DNA of 64,000 nucleotides from Lycocorax pyrrhopterus obiensis (GCA_014706295.1 JACSVZ010000039.1:1798001-1862000), one strand, 5' to 3'. Numbered from the stretch's first letter, positions 12,406 to 25,788 are shown. Notes: a model not told the origin generated them from the letters alone. Numbers and translations are program-made.

Positions 12406-12982
12406 TCACCTTTCATAAATGGATTTTCCTTTGAAACTAAGCTTCATCCTTTCCTCAGCCTAGCAGTGCAGGAACCATTCTTGAAGTAATACAGAATGGG
12501 TGCCAATTCTTACAGCAAACATGAACATTTTCTCTGTTTCAAAATTCATATGCAATTTTGGCAAGGTGAATCATAATGTTCTTTTTAAGGATATTTGGAT
12601 AAAGATTAATTTACCATAACCACTATGGAAAGAAAAAATATTAGGTGAAGATTTGGGAATCCAAATGTATAACATGGAACACCTGCAAAACCTATCTCTC
12701 CATAAATTGTATTAACAGAAATTCTTCATCTCAGTGTCCCTTTTCTGTAAAAACCCTACTTGATACAATCATTTGTCTTCCTAGATGGCCTTGGTAGGAA
12801 CACAATTATCAGTAGCAATGGATTAAAGAATATGAAAATTACTGGGTGTGCATTTAGATGACCATATTTGCTTTCTATAAGGCCTAATACACTATAATTT
12901 TTTGTCTGTAGGAAAAGATGTGATGACTTTGTTGCTGTAGATTCCACCCTTTATTTTTAAGAGAATTTTAACAAGAAAGAGG

Positions 12983-13001
12983 TTTTTTTTTAAAAAAAAA
13001 A
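12983..13001. repeat. T9A10 run
   Basis: Nine T directly followed by ten A. A similar T11A8 run lies at 21687-21705. Both are perfect short palindromes by composition. Confidence 0.8.
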
Positions 13002-13847
13002 CAAATTTACTAGCAGAGTTCATGGAAGAAGTTCCAAGGGGTTTTTTCCTAGCAAAGCTTTCCTTTTAAGCCACTGGTTGTTTTGGCCATACTCATAATA
13101 GAGCAGCCCTACTGAGAGTATTTTAGAGAGTAGCATAAGCTCCCTAAAATATCTATTTCATTTAGTTGATACTAAGGAAGTATCAACTTGCTTGTAGCCC
13201 TTGAGACACCAAGCAGAATTCTCAAGGGTGAAGAGGTGGGTAGAACCTCACTCCCTCCCTGTAAGAATTCCTAACTGGGCCCAACAGCACCATGCTGGTG
13301 TTGAGCTGAGTTCATTTAAGGTGATTTCATTATTTCACAAGAAAGACAATGTAATTGCAAAATTATTTGCAATCTTGAGAGGAAATGTTTCTGAAAAGAA
13401 TCTGAAGGCAGAGTTGAACAATTTAAAACAGGACTTGCCTGAACCTGCACTTTTGTTTGGGAGTTTTGGTTTTTCCTTCATGATAAATTTAATCTACTAA
13501 TATTCTTTTTTACCTTGCTGCCAATTTTTGGCAAGACATTAGTGTAACATTTCAAAGAAATAAGAGCTTCTCCTTTCGGTGTTTCCGTACTGCTTCAGAG
13601 TAGTTTTTTCTGACTACTCTGAGCATTGAATTGGCTATTTAGCCATTTAAAATCATTAAAAATAAATTTAACTACCAAGAAACAGTTTCAGGTGCTCAGA
13701 TCTAGAGGATAACTATGTATGTACCTGATTTTTGCACAATATCCATCCTTTATGCCTGATCTGTAATATTGATCATACATTATGGGAAGGAAGGAGGTTT
13801 TACAACTGACACCAGTAAAATTGAAAACATTTGGAAAACACTCATTT

Positions 13848-13876
13848 TATATAAATATATGTATATATATATATAT
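13848..13876. repeat. TA dinucleotide microsatellite
   Basis: TA units with one A and one G interruption. Confidence 0.85.
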
Positions 13877-14031
13877 GAACATTTACAGTCTATATTGCAG
13901 TCTCTAACATGAAATGGTAGTAGGTTTTGAGCTTTATTCTACAACATAACAAAGCCTATACTTACAGTAATTCAGAGGCCAGATGCAGAGAACAATGTGG
14001 GTTCTGATGATATCCCAGGCTTCCACACTAT

Positions 14032-14096
14032 TGTCCTGGTTTCAGCTAGGGTAAGTTAATTTCTTCTCAGTAGCTGTTACAGTGCTGTGTTTTGAG
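14032..14096 (+). mobile_element. Truncated ERV LTR, 5' end only
   Basis: Starts TGTCCTGGTTTCAGCT and runs for about 65 bp in a form I recognise as the start of a common avian ERV LTR. The similarity then stops abruptly. The rest of the LTR is not present, so this is a fragment. Recognition is from memory of avian repeats, not from a search. Confidence 0.6.
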
Positions 14097-17000
14097 AAAA
14101 AGAGTTAGCACATGCAAGGTAAAATGTCATCATATATTTTACTGAAGCAGACTCCCTAGAATCAGGATTTTCCATAGTTCTGTAAGGTCATATTTACTTA
14201 GGTGAATTTATTATTTTTCATGGAGCTTAATATCTATGTCTTTTTCATTTCCAAAATAATTCAGGAGGAAATTCTGATGCAAAAATCAAACAAGATAAGT
14301 ATAAAATTTGTCAGATGAAAATATCAAGAAAATAATAATTAAATATCTCAAAGACAATTAACTAGAATAATGTTCAGTCCATTACACAACTTTATTAGTA
14401 ATATTTATGTATTTTAAATGCTAATAACTAGGGCTGAACTTGGCCTCTTCAAAAACAAGCATAATGATCAAGTTCTTCCCTGGATATTGACAAGGGAAAA
14501 AGCAATGTGAGAGAGGATTCAGCACCAGCTTGGTTCACTTTTGATTGTAAAGGTGGCTAAAAAATGTTCTGCTGGAAATATACAGGCATTTCTCTTTTGC
14601 TGAAGGCTGGAGGAGTGCAGTGTGCGCCTTTTTTGCCTTGCCCAAAACACCTTCTTTAATAGTGGTGAAGGATCACTGGCATAAAGATGACTTTCCTCTA
14701 GCCTGGGATTCCTTTACACTTGGAAACATCTCAATCTCTTCCCTCCTTTACAGCTGGCTGAAGATTTTTTACAATATTGGAATAAAGGGACAAGGGCAGT
14801 GCAGCTGACCTGGGAAATCAACACCTCATCTTTCTTGCTTAATGATGCAAAAATTAACTGGCTTCGCATCACTGAGAATTTACAGACAGAGGATCCAAAG
14901 TGCCTTTTTATGTCTCTCATCTTAGCTAAAGGCGCGAAACTTGGTTAAGGAAAATTATTTTGCTCGAATTACAACACTCCCAAATATAACCATTATTATT
15001 ATTAAAAGGGGAACAAAATTAATCATAAATATATTTCAAATGATTCAGTGAATTTCTACTATAGTATCATAGGGACAGCTACTAAACCTGAGGCCCTAGG
15101 GCATTTCATAAAGCAAATTGTATACAGCATTTCCACAATTACGGGTAATTATCATACTAAATCATTGCTGATAAGCTTTGGCAATAACATTAAGACCAGT
15201 GGAAAGGAAAATAGAGAAGGTGGCACATCAGGCAGAGACAAAAATGTAGAAATAATGTTAGGAAACAGGCAGAAACAATTTGGAAAAAAAAAAGGTAAGG
15301 GAGAAAAATAGCAAGTCATTCTCAGAAAATGCCAGTAAAGAAGCAAAGAAAAATAAAAGAAAATATTCCAGAGATACAGAAAGTTATGAGGAAATAAATT
15401 GTGAATATATAAAAAATTGTGGTAATAGACATAGGTGGGTTTGTGAAAGAAAGTCTTTAAAGACTAAGAGCAATTGAAAGAATAGAAGAAATTAATTGGC
15501 ATAGCTAACCCAAAATTAAGTGGTCTCTATCTATGCTAAGAGTTAGATTGCCCAAGCTCCTAGAAACATCGCAGCGAGTAAGAGGCCACAGATGCATCCT
15601 AGGCTGCAGGAGACTGAGGAAAGGAAGTTGAGCAGGTCTGTGCTTATCTGCAGTCCTTGCCATCTGAGAGAGGACATATGGTGGGCTCTGGTACCACACA
15701 GGTATGGGAAAACAGAAAATTCCTGTTGGAAAGCACTGGATATTTGAGGAGATGGGTTTATTTCTACCACAATTTCTGTCATCATGGAGCACATAATACA
15801 CCTTTATGCAACAAAATGTGTTTACAGTAGGACCAACACTAGGACTACTGAAGAAGAAAAAAAAGGTGAAAACAAGGAGAAATACTGGGGATAGCAAAAA
15901 AAGAAAGAGAATTACTTCAAAAACAATGGTTTTTGTAATTCCCTATGACCCTTTTGGTTATTTCACTGACACATTCTTTGGTCCTTCTTCCTACTTGCAT
16001 GAGCCGTCAGATTGATACTAGCATTCAGGCAAAAAGAAAGCTAGTTACCTTTAGAAGAAAGTAGATTTCAGGACTCTCAGCACTCCTTCTCCTACCTATT
16101 TCATGGTGAGCTCACGCACCGATGTTTCAGCCATCCAGCATGGCCATCACCAGTGTGTCAATTGTCTCCTTCATCAGTTATGCTACAAGCCCATGTGTCT
16201 CCAGTCTGATGCATTAGGACTTGGAAGCACACTTCTAAACTCATCACCTCAGACCATTACCCTGGGAAAAAGGCTATTTTACTAAAGAATAACAGAAAGA
16301 TTAGCAAGAAATTCTTCTATCTACACCGTGCTGTTTACATTTCAGCTCTGTTTTATTGATTGCCAGGAGTCTGTGACTATTTTCGTTACACTCAGTTGCT
16401 TTGTACTGATTTCTCCAAACTCTAGAAACTATTTCATCACAACAATTAACACAGGAAAAGAAAATCTGGTGCACTTGACTGCTGCCACATTTGTGGATGC
16501 TCAGCTATGTAAAGAACCCTGGCTACAAATCTCTGGAATAAACTTACTTGCCTTTGTTGTTTTCACAGCCTTTTTAACTAAGTATTTTCACTCAGAAAAC
16601 AAGTGTCTATTTAAACAAACGCTGCAGCTGTGGGGTGTTTCAGACTTGTGGAAAATCCTCCCACTAACATGTTCCTGGATTCATTTTCACATCAGTGGTG
16701 TCAGACCAGACTCTTTTCCATGCCTGTAACTGTTCCTCCACAGCCAAAACACAATAATGTTTGTTCTAGGATTTTATCACTGGCCTTCTCCCCCACGCAC
16801 TATTTGCAAGGGTGTAAATGGGATGTGTATGTTTATCATTGTTCATCTGCATGCATGGAAATGCATTTCCCAAACAGCTTCCAAAGACCTTTCCTCCAAT
16901 TGCCATATAGCTGTTCCGCCTGTATTTTTGGCCGTGCTCTCATGTTCCAGAATCCACACAGATTTGTTTTCCTGAATTCACACAGATTTGTTAATTGTCC

Positions 17001-18157
17001 AAAAGGCTCTACACATATATAGGCCAATCTATTAAAAGTCCTGGAACAGACTGCTACACATTCTAGGTTTTGCAGCTCAGTATCCGGCCTTCTGACCTGT
17101 TATTTACTGTGATGATCCTGAATGGTTATGGACTATTCTTTTTTTTTTTTCTCTTACAAATATGTTAAAAAGAGGGAAAAGATGCAGATTAATATTTGTT
17201 GCTTCTGTGCCACTCTTTTTACTCTTGCAGAAATTACTGTACAGTGGCAGAGCCACAGATAATTGTTATCAATTTCACAGAGATTCACAGGGAAGCTTCT
17301 TTGTCAGCACAGTTGGAATTTGGTCTTTTGTGACTCCTAGAGAGGCTTTGACACAGTAAGTGTGTAGAAACCTGGGGCTAAAAATGAAAATATTCCTATT
17401 AAAAAAAAGGTTTATAGCAACACAAAACCAGTTATCGTTTTAAGGTCATTCTTAGTAGGAATATATTTCGTATTTGTTACACTGGACTTTTTACCTTTAG
17501 TGAAGTAAATTCCTAATTAGGATGACTGCAAGAAAAGTGAGGCCCCCTCCAAATAGTTGCTATGTGAACTAAACTAAAATCTTTAGCTCAGTCTTTAGGA
17601 ATTCTTAGCAACCCAGAAGCTTGCCACCACTTATTTTCTAAACTTTCTTTTGTAAATAATAGATGTGCCCTCAGAAGGAAAATATTTGCATGTTGTACAC
17701 TATAAGCCTAGCATCTGCTAGCTGTTTTCTTGTTTGGCTCATTCTTCTAGTTTTCCTTTGTTTGCAAAATACATGAATCCTGAAATTGATTTTTTTTTTC
17801 AGTATTTCAGGCAGCAATTATGGATATGACAGGATTTTGGATCTCTAGTTTCTTAAGGTGCCGTAAAGAACTCTAAACAAATTCTAATTAGAAAATATTT
17901 ATACTTTTTCTTCAAGCTGATTTTGGAAAAAAAACAAAAAACAAACATAATCAAACATAACATAGAGATTTGCAAGATGTCCATGTCTGTTGTGTACAAA
18001 AGAGGAAAGGGTGAAGTTTGCCTGCTGTTAGGAAAGCTAGCAGAGGACCTACTGTTAAAATCATGCTAGAGTGAAACTGTTTCCTCTTGCAACAATGATA
18101 GGAGTAGATGGTCTGTGAGGAAAAACAAGACTTTGATGTGCCAAGCATCCTGCAGTT
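14097..18157. other. Non-coding DNA, no gene supported
   Basis: Contains a purine-rich plus strand at about 15180-15480 and 15850-15920. Overlapping frames of 133 and 130 codons occur at 16328-17022, without known domains. A 14-bp word is repeated at 16955-16968 and 16979-16992 (24-bp spacing). I see no transposon. Confidence 0.5.
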
Positions 18158-18557
18158 AGACAGGCTGAGAGAGCTGGAGTTGTTCAGCATGGAAAAGAGA
18201 AGGTTTCAGGGAGACCTCATTGTGGCCTTCCAGTACCTAAGGGAGTTTATAACAAGGAGGAAGAAAGATTTTTAAATATGGGCGGATAGTGACAGGACAA
18301 GGGGCAGTGGTTTCAAACTGTAAGAGAACAGGTTTATATTTGATGTTAGGAAGAAATTTTTTACTCAGAGGGTAATGAGGCACTGAAACAGGTTGCCCAG
18401 AGAGGTTCTGGATGCCCTATCCCTGTAAGTGTTGAAAGCCTGGTTGGATGGGGCACTGAGCAACCTGGTCTAACGAGTGACACCCCTGCCCATGGCAGGG
18501 GGATTGGCTCTAGACGACCTTTAGGCTCCCTTCCAACCCAAACTATTCTATGACTCT
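18158..18557 (+). mobile_element. CR1 LINE, 5'-truncated 3' end
   Basis: The sequence runs from the CR1 ORF2 C-terminal region (reading GRPHCGLP-like and HW-RL-like codons only in broken frames) through the conserved GGTTGCCCAGAGAGG and the loop CCCTGCCCATGGCAGGGGG, into the CR1 tail CTTCCAACCCAAACTATTCTATGA. The orientation is plus. Typical of CR1, it is heavily 5'-truncated and has no poly(A) tail. Frame breaks show it is an old copy. Confidence 0.93.
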
Positions 18558-21500
18558 AAACTAGGTGCATCAAGGATGGTGTCCAAAGGAAAGTGGGTGA
18601 AGGGAACATAGAGAAGAAACACTCAAAGGACAGGGCCATCTGTCTCACTCCACTTCAGGTGGTGGTATAGCTAGAGCCTATCTCAAGTGTTTGTACCCAA
18701 ATACATGCACATGAAAAATAAGTAGGAGGAATTTAGAGTCCATGCACGGTCAGATGTCTGTGACATCACTGGAAACAATGAGATGTAGCAGCACTGCAGA
18801 GTCTGTGGGAACACAGTATCAGTCACAAGGTAACTGAAGTTAGGGAGCGCTTAAGCCATCTGGACATGAATGAGTCCACAGGATTAGAGAAGATGCATCC
18901 CTGTGGGTTCCTGCAGATATCGTCAGAAAGCCACTCTAAGTAATTTTTGAAAGGTGAAAGCAATCACAGAAGTTTCCAATCAACCATAAAGAAGGCAAAT
19001 ATAACCATCTTCAAGAAAAGCAAGGGTGAAAATCAAGAAGATACTCACCCTAACCCCAAGAAGACTGCAGACAAAGTCCTCCGGAAAGACATTTTCAATC
19101 ACACATTTTCCAAAGAGTGATTTGGAAGATGAATATGAATTTACCTAGGATAAATCAAGCCTGCCTAACTAGTTATTTATGATGAGATGACTCACGTTTT
19201 AATAGACAGTTTCACAGTGTCTTAACTTGCACAGAGGCAAGGGAGTAAGATTCTTTCAGTCACAATAGTTAATACCCCACATTCTGCTAGATAGATGTTT
19301 ATTTTTTCATCTGTAATGATGAAAACCTAGTGAATTTAATCCCAAATCAAAATACTAAAATAAACAACCCAAGACTCTGATGCAACAGAAGATAGACCTT
19401 GCTCCGGAACATTATTTGAATGTTCTCCAAGTTTGGCTCCCAGTCAGCTGCCTGTTCAGATGTGAAGTTGGAAATACTGATGACCATAGTTTAAATTTCA
19501 ATTCTCTCCTGTATCCTGGCTCATACAAGTATTTCTGAATTTACATGTTTCTTCTTTTCTTAAGAACTGCGGAACCTCAGACACCCATCAAATACCTGTC
19601 AAAGCTCTCAAAGCCAGTCTTAACCTGTCTTGTGCTTGACAACCACACACTGAGTTTTACAGAAAAAATATGCAAATTTTGTTCAAGAACTTCAGGGTGT
19701 TTGAAAAATCTGTAAATGCAGGGGGAGGAGTCATAGTTCAAAATCACAAACAGTTCACTCTTAGACTATGAATAATCCAGAAACAGCCCTTAAGTATCTG
19801 TAATTATCTTACTATCAAGGATCCTAAAAATACAATAATACTGTTTTAAGGACCCCTAGTTTATGTCTTCCTGAATTAGTCCCCATGTACAAAGCCTCAT
19901 TCATTTAATTACTTCTTTTCTGGATTTCTGCCAGAACACTGCTCTCTTAGGATATTATAGAAACTTTTTATTAAACTTTCTACAGTTTTTCAACAGGAGT
20001 TAAACATATTAATTCACCCATTATCAAGCATAAATGTATTACTGCCAAAAGCAGAACCATGTAGAAAAGCCATCTTCAAGACTCATTCATACATAATGGA
20101 AGACTTTGAAAATGTTTCTTTTCAGAAATTACTCACTCTCTTATTTTCTCTAATTTTTATATTGCCAGTTACATTTTCATGAAGGAAGACACAGACAGTT
20201 CTTGGTGGTCTTTTTTGTTGTTTTTCACGCTCATAATAAAAAATAATGAGACAAACGTCTCTGAAGTGTGTCTTTTATGTGTCTGCTAAGCCATCTTCTC
20301 CAAAGAAAAATTAAGTTCTGTTATATTTTCTTCCTCAAAGAATTTGTACACAGCTTTTCTTTTTCATTTCTCTGTCCAAAGCTGTTGTGTTTACATACTA
20401 GGAAAAGTTAAATTTAAAAGCTAATTCATTGCCATTTTGTATTGTTTTGTAAATTACAACAATTTATTTAAATTTTCCCCTAGGAAACGAAGATATTGAA
20501 ACTTAGATTCTAAACACACACTATTAAAATTGGAAATCTGTATAGCAGACTTCTGATGAACTGAAAAATATCTAATTGAATTAAGCAGCAACTCTTACTT
20601 ACAAATATTGTACAAAAGCCCATTCTTTGGCATTCAGGTTTTTACATATATTTTTACATGTATTTTTCCATTCAATAAGGTGAGCCAAAAAATTATCTTT
20701 CCACACAAGTAAAGAGGTGCAGAGGGGTCCAGAGGAGATGTAAATCTTCCTTTCATCTTTATTTTTAAGCTCATCAAGCTTATTGCTTTCAGACTGAAAC
20801 AATTTCTGCGTTGAAACTATTGGACTATTGGAAAGCAAGCATAATAACTACAAGGCATACAAATGAGTGTCCTGTCTTTGGACACTTTCACCACTTTCTC
20901 TTCAGCTGAGCCTTTGTGAAATATAAAATGTACTCCAGAACTTGTTCGCTGGGCCCAGTGTTCTCTGGGTAGAAAATCATTCCTTGTTAATGCCAAAGGG
21001 GGACATTTCAAGTGTTACTTGCAGTATAAAAGAAATGGTTTTAACACATGCAAACTATAAAGTTGATTTGCAGTTAAAAATTTAATATACTGTATTTGGC
21101 AATGCATCCTGGCTGCTTGTAATGTAGCCATAAATTTAGGGGGTTTTTATGATGTAATGCTACCTATTTATTGACAGTTTATCTTGTTAAAAGTATTATT
21201 GAAAAGAAGGAATCTGACACTGCTGTTAATACAATATTTTTTTCCCTTTTTGATGTGCCACTGGTTCTGGAATCCTTTGCTGATGACCTTAACCAGGTGT
21301 TTTTCCATACGAATGTTTCACCCATGATTCATTAATATGTTCAGTGCTGACTGGCAGATCGATAACTGATCATGATTGAACCACTGGCCAACTGTACTAA
21401 AACACCAAAATTCCACTGGACTCAATTTTTTTCTAGAGGTAATTTCTTGAAATCATCACAACGAAGGGCAAGAATCCAGGACAGGTGTTTGAACACACAC

Positions 21501-21686
21501 AGGACATTGGTTTGAGGGTAAACCATACTTGGAACTCAGAATTGGGGAAGGATATTTTGTAGTACTACACACAGAGGAGACACTGTTTTTCCCCAGAAGA
21601 GCACGCTTTGACTTTGAGCCTCCTTCAACAGGAAAGTAATAAGGCTTCAACTGGGACCAGATCAGAATAACAGAAATTGGAAAGAA

Positions 21687-21705
21687 TTTTTTTTTTTAAA
21701 AAAAA
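21687..21705. repeat. T11A8 run
   Basis: Eleven T directly followed by eight A; low complexity. Confidence 0.8.
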
Positions 21706-23719
21706 CATACAATTTTTTACTAGGTGAAGTTTCCAAAAGAAGTGAACATAATGAAACTAGATCCAATTCATTTTTTCTTTTTCTTGTTGAGGCCAAGCAC
21801 TTGTTACAGTTATTTTCTATGAAGCCTACAAGGTAAATTTACTTTATGAGAAAAAAATGCAATTTAAATACTTTTTTTTTGTTCTACAAGGCCTTTCATG
21901 TGCTGAAAATAAAACTACTACCGTCAGACTGGTGTGCTCCAGAGGGAAGTTGTTGATAGTGAGCCAAGTAGGAAAGTACTCTCAAAGGTTAGGTCCTGTG
22001 TGAGAACACCGTGCCAGAAGGTCTTAGAATTTTTTTCTGTTCTTAGATAGAAGCATAGGAGCTCTCCAGCTAATATCTTCCCCAGTCATTGGCACACAGC
22101 AGGTGTGTTCACTACCAGTCCTGCAAACCTTGCCTCCACCCTCCTACTCAGCTCTAAATGGCCCACACTTGCCAGTATTAACTTCATGTATTTTAGGAGC
22201 AACTCCTTCAGCTCCCTGGATGTGTCTTTGGGGTGGGAAAATTTTTTTCAAATATCATCAAACAAAAGCCAAGAGACCTTTTTTTTGTTGTTGAAATCTT
22301 CTCTGAGAAGAATACTGTTTTTTCTGAGTGCCTGTTCACAGATTTAGCAAGCAAATAGAGAAGACAAGCCAAAGAAACCAACAAGGTAATGATGGGTTTG
22401 TCTAAATCATGGTGAAATGATTATCAGAGTTTGCTTCTCTTGTCCTATTCCGCATCATTGTACAAGTTATTAACAACAGTAAATGTAAAAAGGGGAGAGA
22501 ATATGTCCTTGTTTTAATTTGTCTATAACAAGCAAAGAAAAAGAAGCAGCAGCACCTAAATAATGGGAAGAACAAGAAATACTTATGAACAAGAATGAAT
22601 TATTATGCTACTTCAATGAAAAGCATGCCATACATTTTATCGGGGTAATCCTCCATATCTAGTACGATTCTTTCTTCTGTACCTGCACATGTGGTTGTTT
22701 TTCACTGGCTATTACAGAAAACATCAGCCTAATGATGGTTTTTGATGGGCTGTCTTTTTGCAAAGCCACATGAATAGTTCCTGAAAAGCTTGATTCTCTA
22801 TCCTGCGTTCTTTTACATGTTTCACCCAATTTAAGGGTCTAATTTCTGTGTTATCTCAGTAGACTCAAACTGTAGCTCCCAATGAATGTCTATTTCATGA
22901 CGTGTCATTTTTTGGACCAAATGAAGGAACGCATTCTCTTACATATCTTATGTTGTATCCTTTTATAAACAAAGGGGATTTTTTATGTGACCCATTATAT
23001 TGTATGAAGCCACTACAGTAGGAAAAGACGTTAGAAAACCCCTCCTCCTTTTTCTTCTTTCCAGGTTTGATTCGCTGGTGCAGATTTCACAAACAACAAT
23101 GCTTTTACACTGTGCTACTGAGACAGATGTGCTCATGAAGAAGTATGCTGTAAAGATCTGTCAGGAGACTGCATGATATGTGTCTCAAAGCATAAATGAT
23201 TTCATACAAATTATGGACAAAGAATAAAGCAGCATTTTAAATATAAAACATAAGAACCAGAAAAAACTCTCTATTTTTCATATTTCTGGATCCTTACCGT
23301 ATTTTTTTTTTAAACAACAAAGATTATGTGCTATATTTGAGCTTCCTTGTCTAAATAAGAGTAAAAGTGACAATTCAATGAATGTATTTTGCGGATGGGA
23401 AGATAAAACTGGAGAGAGAAGATACATTTCTTCTCTTCAGGGACAAATTATTGAGGCAGGCCTGACTGAGCACTGACATTCTCCTAATAAACTGAAGAGC
23501 AGTACTTTCCCCCTTGAGCTGCAGGCTGTATTTCATGCACTCTCCTGGGCAAAAGAGAGCTTCAGTTACAGTAGTGGAAGAGTTATGATGGCTGACAAAG
23601 TAATGGAAGGTAAAAAGTTCCAAGTTACTTTTTAGCTTCTAGAGGATACAATTCTTTCCATGCAGTAAATTATAAGTTTCCTTTTCTGCAAAGAGACATT
23701 TAAAATAATCATGCTTCAG

Positions 23720-23790
23720 GGAAGGGAAGAGGGAAGAAGTAAAGAGGGGAGGAAGGAAGGAAAGAAAGAAAGAAAGAAGGAAGGAAGGAG
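23720..23790. repeat. GAAG/GAAA purine microsatellite
   Basis: An all-purine core at 23749-23790 with GGAA and GAAA units, preceded by a looser G/A-rich stretch. Confidence 0.9.
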
Positions 23791-24260
23791 TTATCAGCCA
23801 CAGAATCACAATTTCTGCCAAGGACAGGCTGTCCAACTCTGTCTCACAGCAAGTCTTTGTCAGATTTCACTTTAGTTTTAGAAGCCTCGAAAGAATGCTG
23901 TTACAACTCATCTCCAATGTCATCACACTAGGTAACTTAAAAGAATCCATATTTCCATAAAGTGCAGGTACATTTTGTATAGCTCCTCTTAAATGGCATT
24001 ATTTTTGCATTGAGTAAATTTTTGAGTTTAAAAAAAAAAATGACTGTATGGAACAGAAGAAATCTAGGCTGAGTTTACAGACAAAAATATTACATATTCT
24101 GATGCATTAAAAGTTTTGTTGGTAGTCTTATAAGATCTTAGTACAAAGGAAGACCAGCCTAAGGAAATTGCATTGATGAAAGGATGAGTGATGCATACTT
24201 TGTCATTATATTTTTGTATATTCTACTCTTTTTCTGTTTGTTTTTTTTATTTTCCTCGTC

Positions 24261-24293
24261 TTCATTCATTCATTCATTCATTCATTCATTCAT
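24261..24293. repeat. TTCA tetranucleotide microsatellite
   Basis: Eight uninterrupted TTCA units. A microsatellite with the same unit lies at 61912-61947. Confidence 0.95.
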
Positions 24294-24643
24294 ATACATG
24301 AATCAATGTTTATATTCTCTTAGTTCATAGAGATTGTCTGCAGCACCAAAAAATGTGTAAATGACAATTTTTTCCGAGGTTCCCACCACACAAAAACTCC
24401 CTTTGTCTCACTGTTAATGAAAATTTCTGACCCAAAGGGCTACTAGTTCTACAAAAAATGAGCAGAGTTAGACAAAAGCAATAGAAGTAAGCAAGGCGAT
24501 AGGTGAACATGAACGGGTCCTGTCCAAACAGAAGCCTAAAGCAAAATCACACTTCCTCCTGCTCTCTCATTTTGTGTTCAGGTTTCTTGTGTTCTGGCTC
24601 CAGGGGTAGAAATATGATGATTGCTCTGCTTGGGAAGCAGCTA

Positions 24644-24675
24644 TCACCAATATGGTATGAATCCCATATTGGTGA
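24644..24675. repeat. Perfect 12-bp inverted repeat (hairpin)
   Basis: TCACCAATATGG (24644-24655) and its exact reverse complement (24664-24675) are separated by an 8-base loop. The stem does not extend further on either side. There is no T-run after it, and the genome is eukaryotic, so it is not called a terminator. Confidence 0.85.
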
Positions 24676-25464
24676 CCCTTTTTTATCTATGGATTACCAT
24701 CTAACATGATAAATATCTTTTCTAGTCATGAGCATCTACTACTAATGCACTCCATACTTGTCTATATTTTAAGCTATCATTTACTGTGATTGCATGTGCA
24801 ATAGGAATGCCACTCAACCATCAACTTCTTAAGTACAGTTATTAAAAAAAGGATTATGTTGGATTAAGTGCTTTTTTTATAGTCCATCTACTTTTCTCCA
24901 TAATTATAGCTACAGTTTTTAGGCTAAAATGTCAGCAACTGGGACTTGCAAATGGAAATAAGGGAGCCTTGTGGACAAGAGTACCATGCAAATAGAGAAG
25001 CTCAGGTTGCTTTCTTGATTAATGGGTGATTTGTTCCAAGTACTGTGATGTCACAGCTATACTTCAGTGTTTGTTGTGCTTAAATAAATATTCCAGCTGC
25101 AAAATTCATTACTTTCTAATAACCCAGCAAATTTGCATGGATACTCAAAGGCATTGAAAGCAAATAAACTACAAATTTTACATAAAATTGTATGTGTATG
25201 CAATATATATGGAAGCCACATGTATCATTTTATCTAGGCAAAAGACAAATAGCCTGGTGACAAATGAACAGGATTGAAAATAAACAGAAACCTGATTTGC
25301 GTTTCCTTCTTCACTCGAGAGCTGAAAAGCAGATTAGGAAAAAAAATGCGACAAAAAGAAGAGGAACACAACTCTACAGCCTGAGTAGTTCCGAAGTCCA
25401 TCCTTTGGCCACAGGGCACGAGTTGGCCACATCTACATGGTCAAATGTTTATATTCCAAAACTC

Positions 25465-25788
25465 TGTGACAGTGCCCAAACTGCCCGTTGGGAACAGCCT
25501 TAGACTGTGCCAACTCCCAAAGAAGGGAGTGAGAGTGAGAGAGATACCTGCCATGCCAGGGTCCTGCCCCCAGGGTACAGCCAGTTAAGCCTGAGAGACC
25601 AGACTTGTCCCTTGCTTCTGTCTGGCTCATGACAGTGGCAGCCACAGTCTGCTCGGAGGGGGAGTTTGGGTCCAGGTCCTGTGTTAGCCAAAGTCCTGCC
25701 CTACCATATCGGTAGAAGAATTTATAATTTGATATTAAAGAGACTCTTTTATTCCTTTTTGAAACTGTCTTGTTTCCTGCCTGAGACA
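25465..25788 (+). mobile_element. LTR-like unit, ERV family unclear
   Basis: A GC-richer block in AT-rich surroundings that starts TGTGACAG and ends CTGAGACA; the ends are imperfect inverted repeats (6 of 8). ATTAAA at about 25734 is followed by a T-rich tail. No target-site duplication was found, so the ends may be wrong or eroded. Frames inside it are shadows. Confidence 0.5.

Larger units (their letters stand above)
11781..14031. other. Non-coding DNA with AAAT repeat
   Basis: No gene recognised. It includes an AAAT-rich tract at 12351-12405, a T9A10 run at 12983-13001 and a TA repeat at 13848-13876. The 99-codon plus frame at 13201-13500 has no known domain. Confidence 0.55.
18558..25464. 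other. Non-coding AT-rich DNA, 6.9 kb
   Basis: No gene or LINE recognised; frames do not exceed 82 codons. Small items listed separately are a purine repeat (23720-23790), a TTCA repeat (24261-24293) and a hairpin (24644-24675). Confidence 0.55.

Noticed and set aside
13201..13500. 99-codon plus frame
   Set aside because: There is no domain, no splice context and no compositional change; its length is expected by chance.
23797..23860. CACAGAATCACA considered as a reverse CR1 tail
   Set aside because: The sequence after it does not continue with the CR1 tail (no TTGGAAGGGAC-like box).
24261..24293. Regular short repeats, considered as a CRISPR array
   Set aside because: These are uninterrupted 4-bp units without spacers, in a eukaryotic genome.
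24644..24675. Hairpin considered as a rho-independent terminator
   Set aside because: There is no following T-run and no bacterial gene context.
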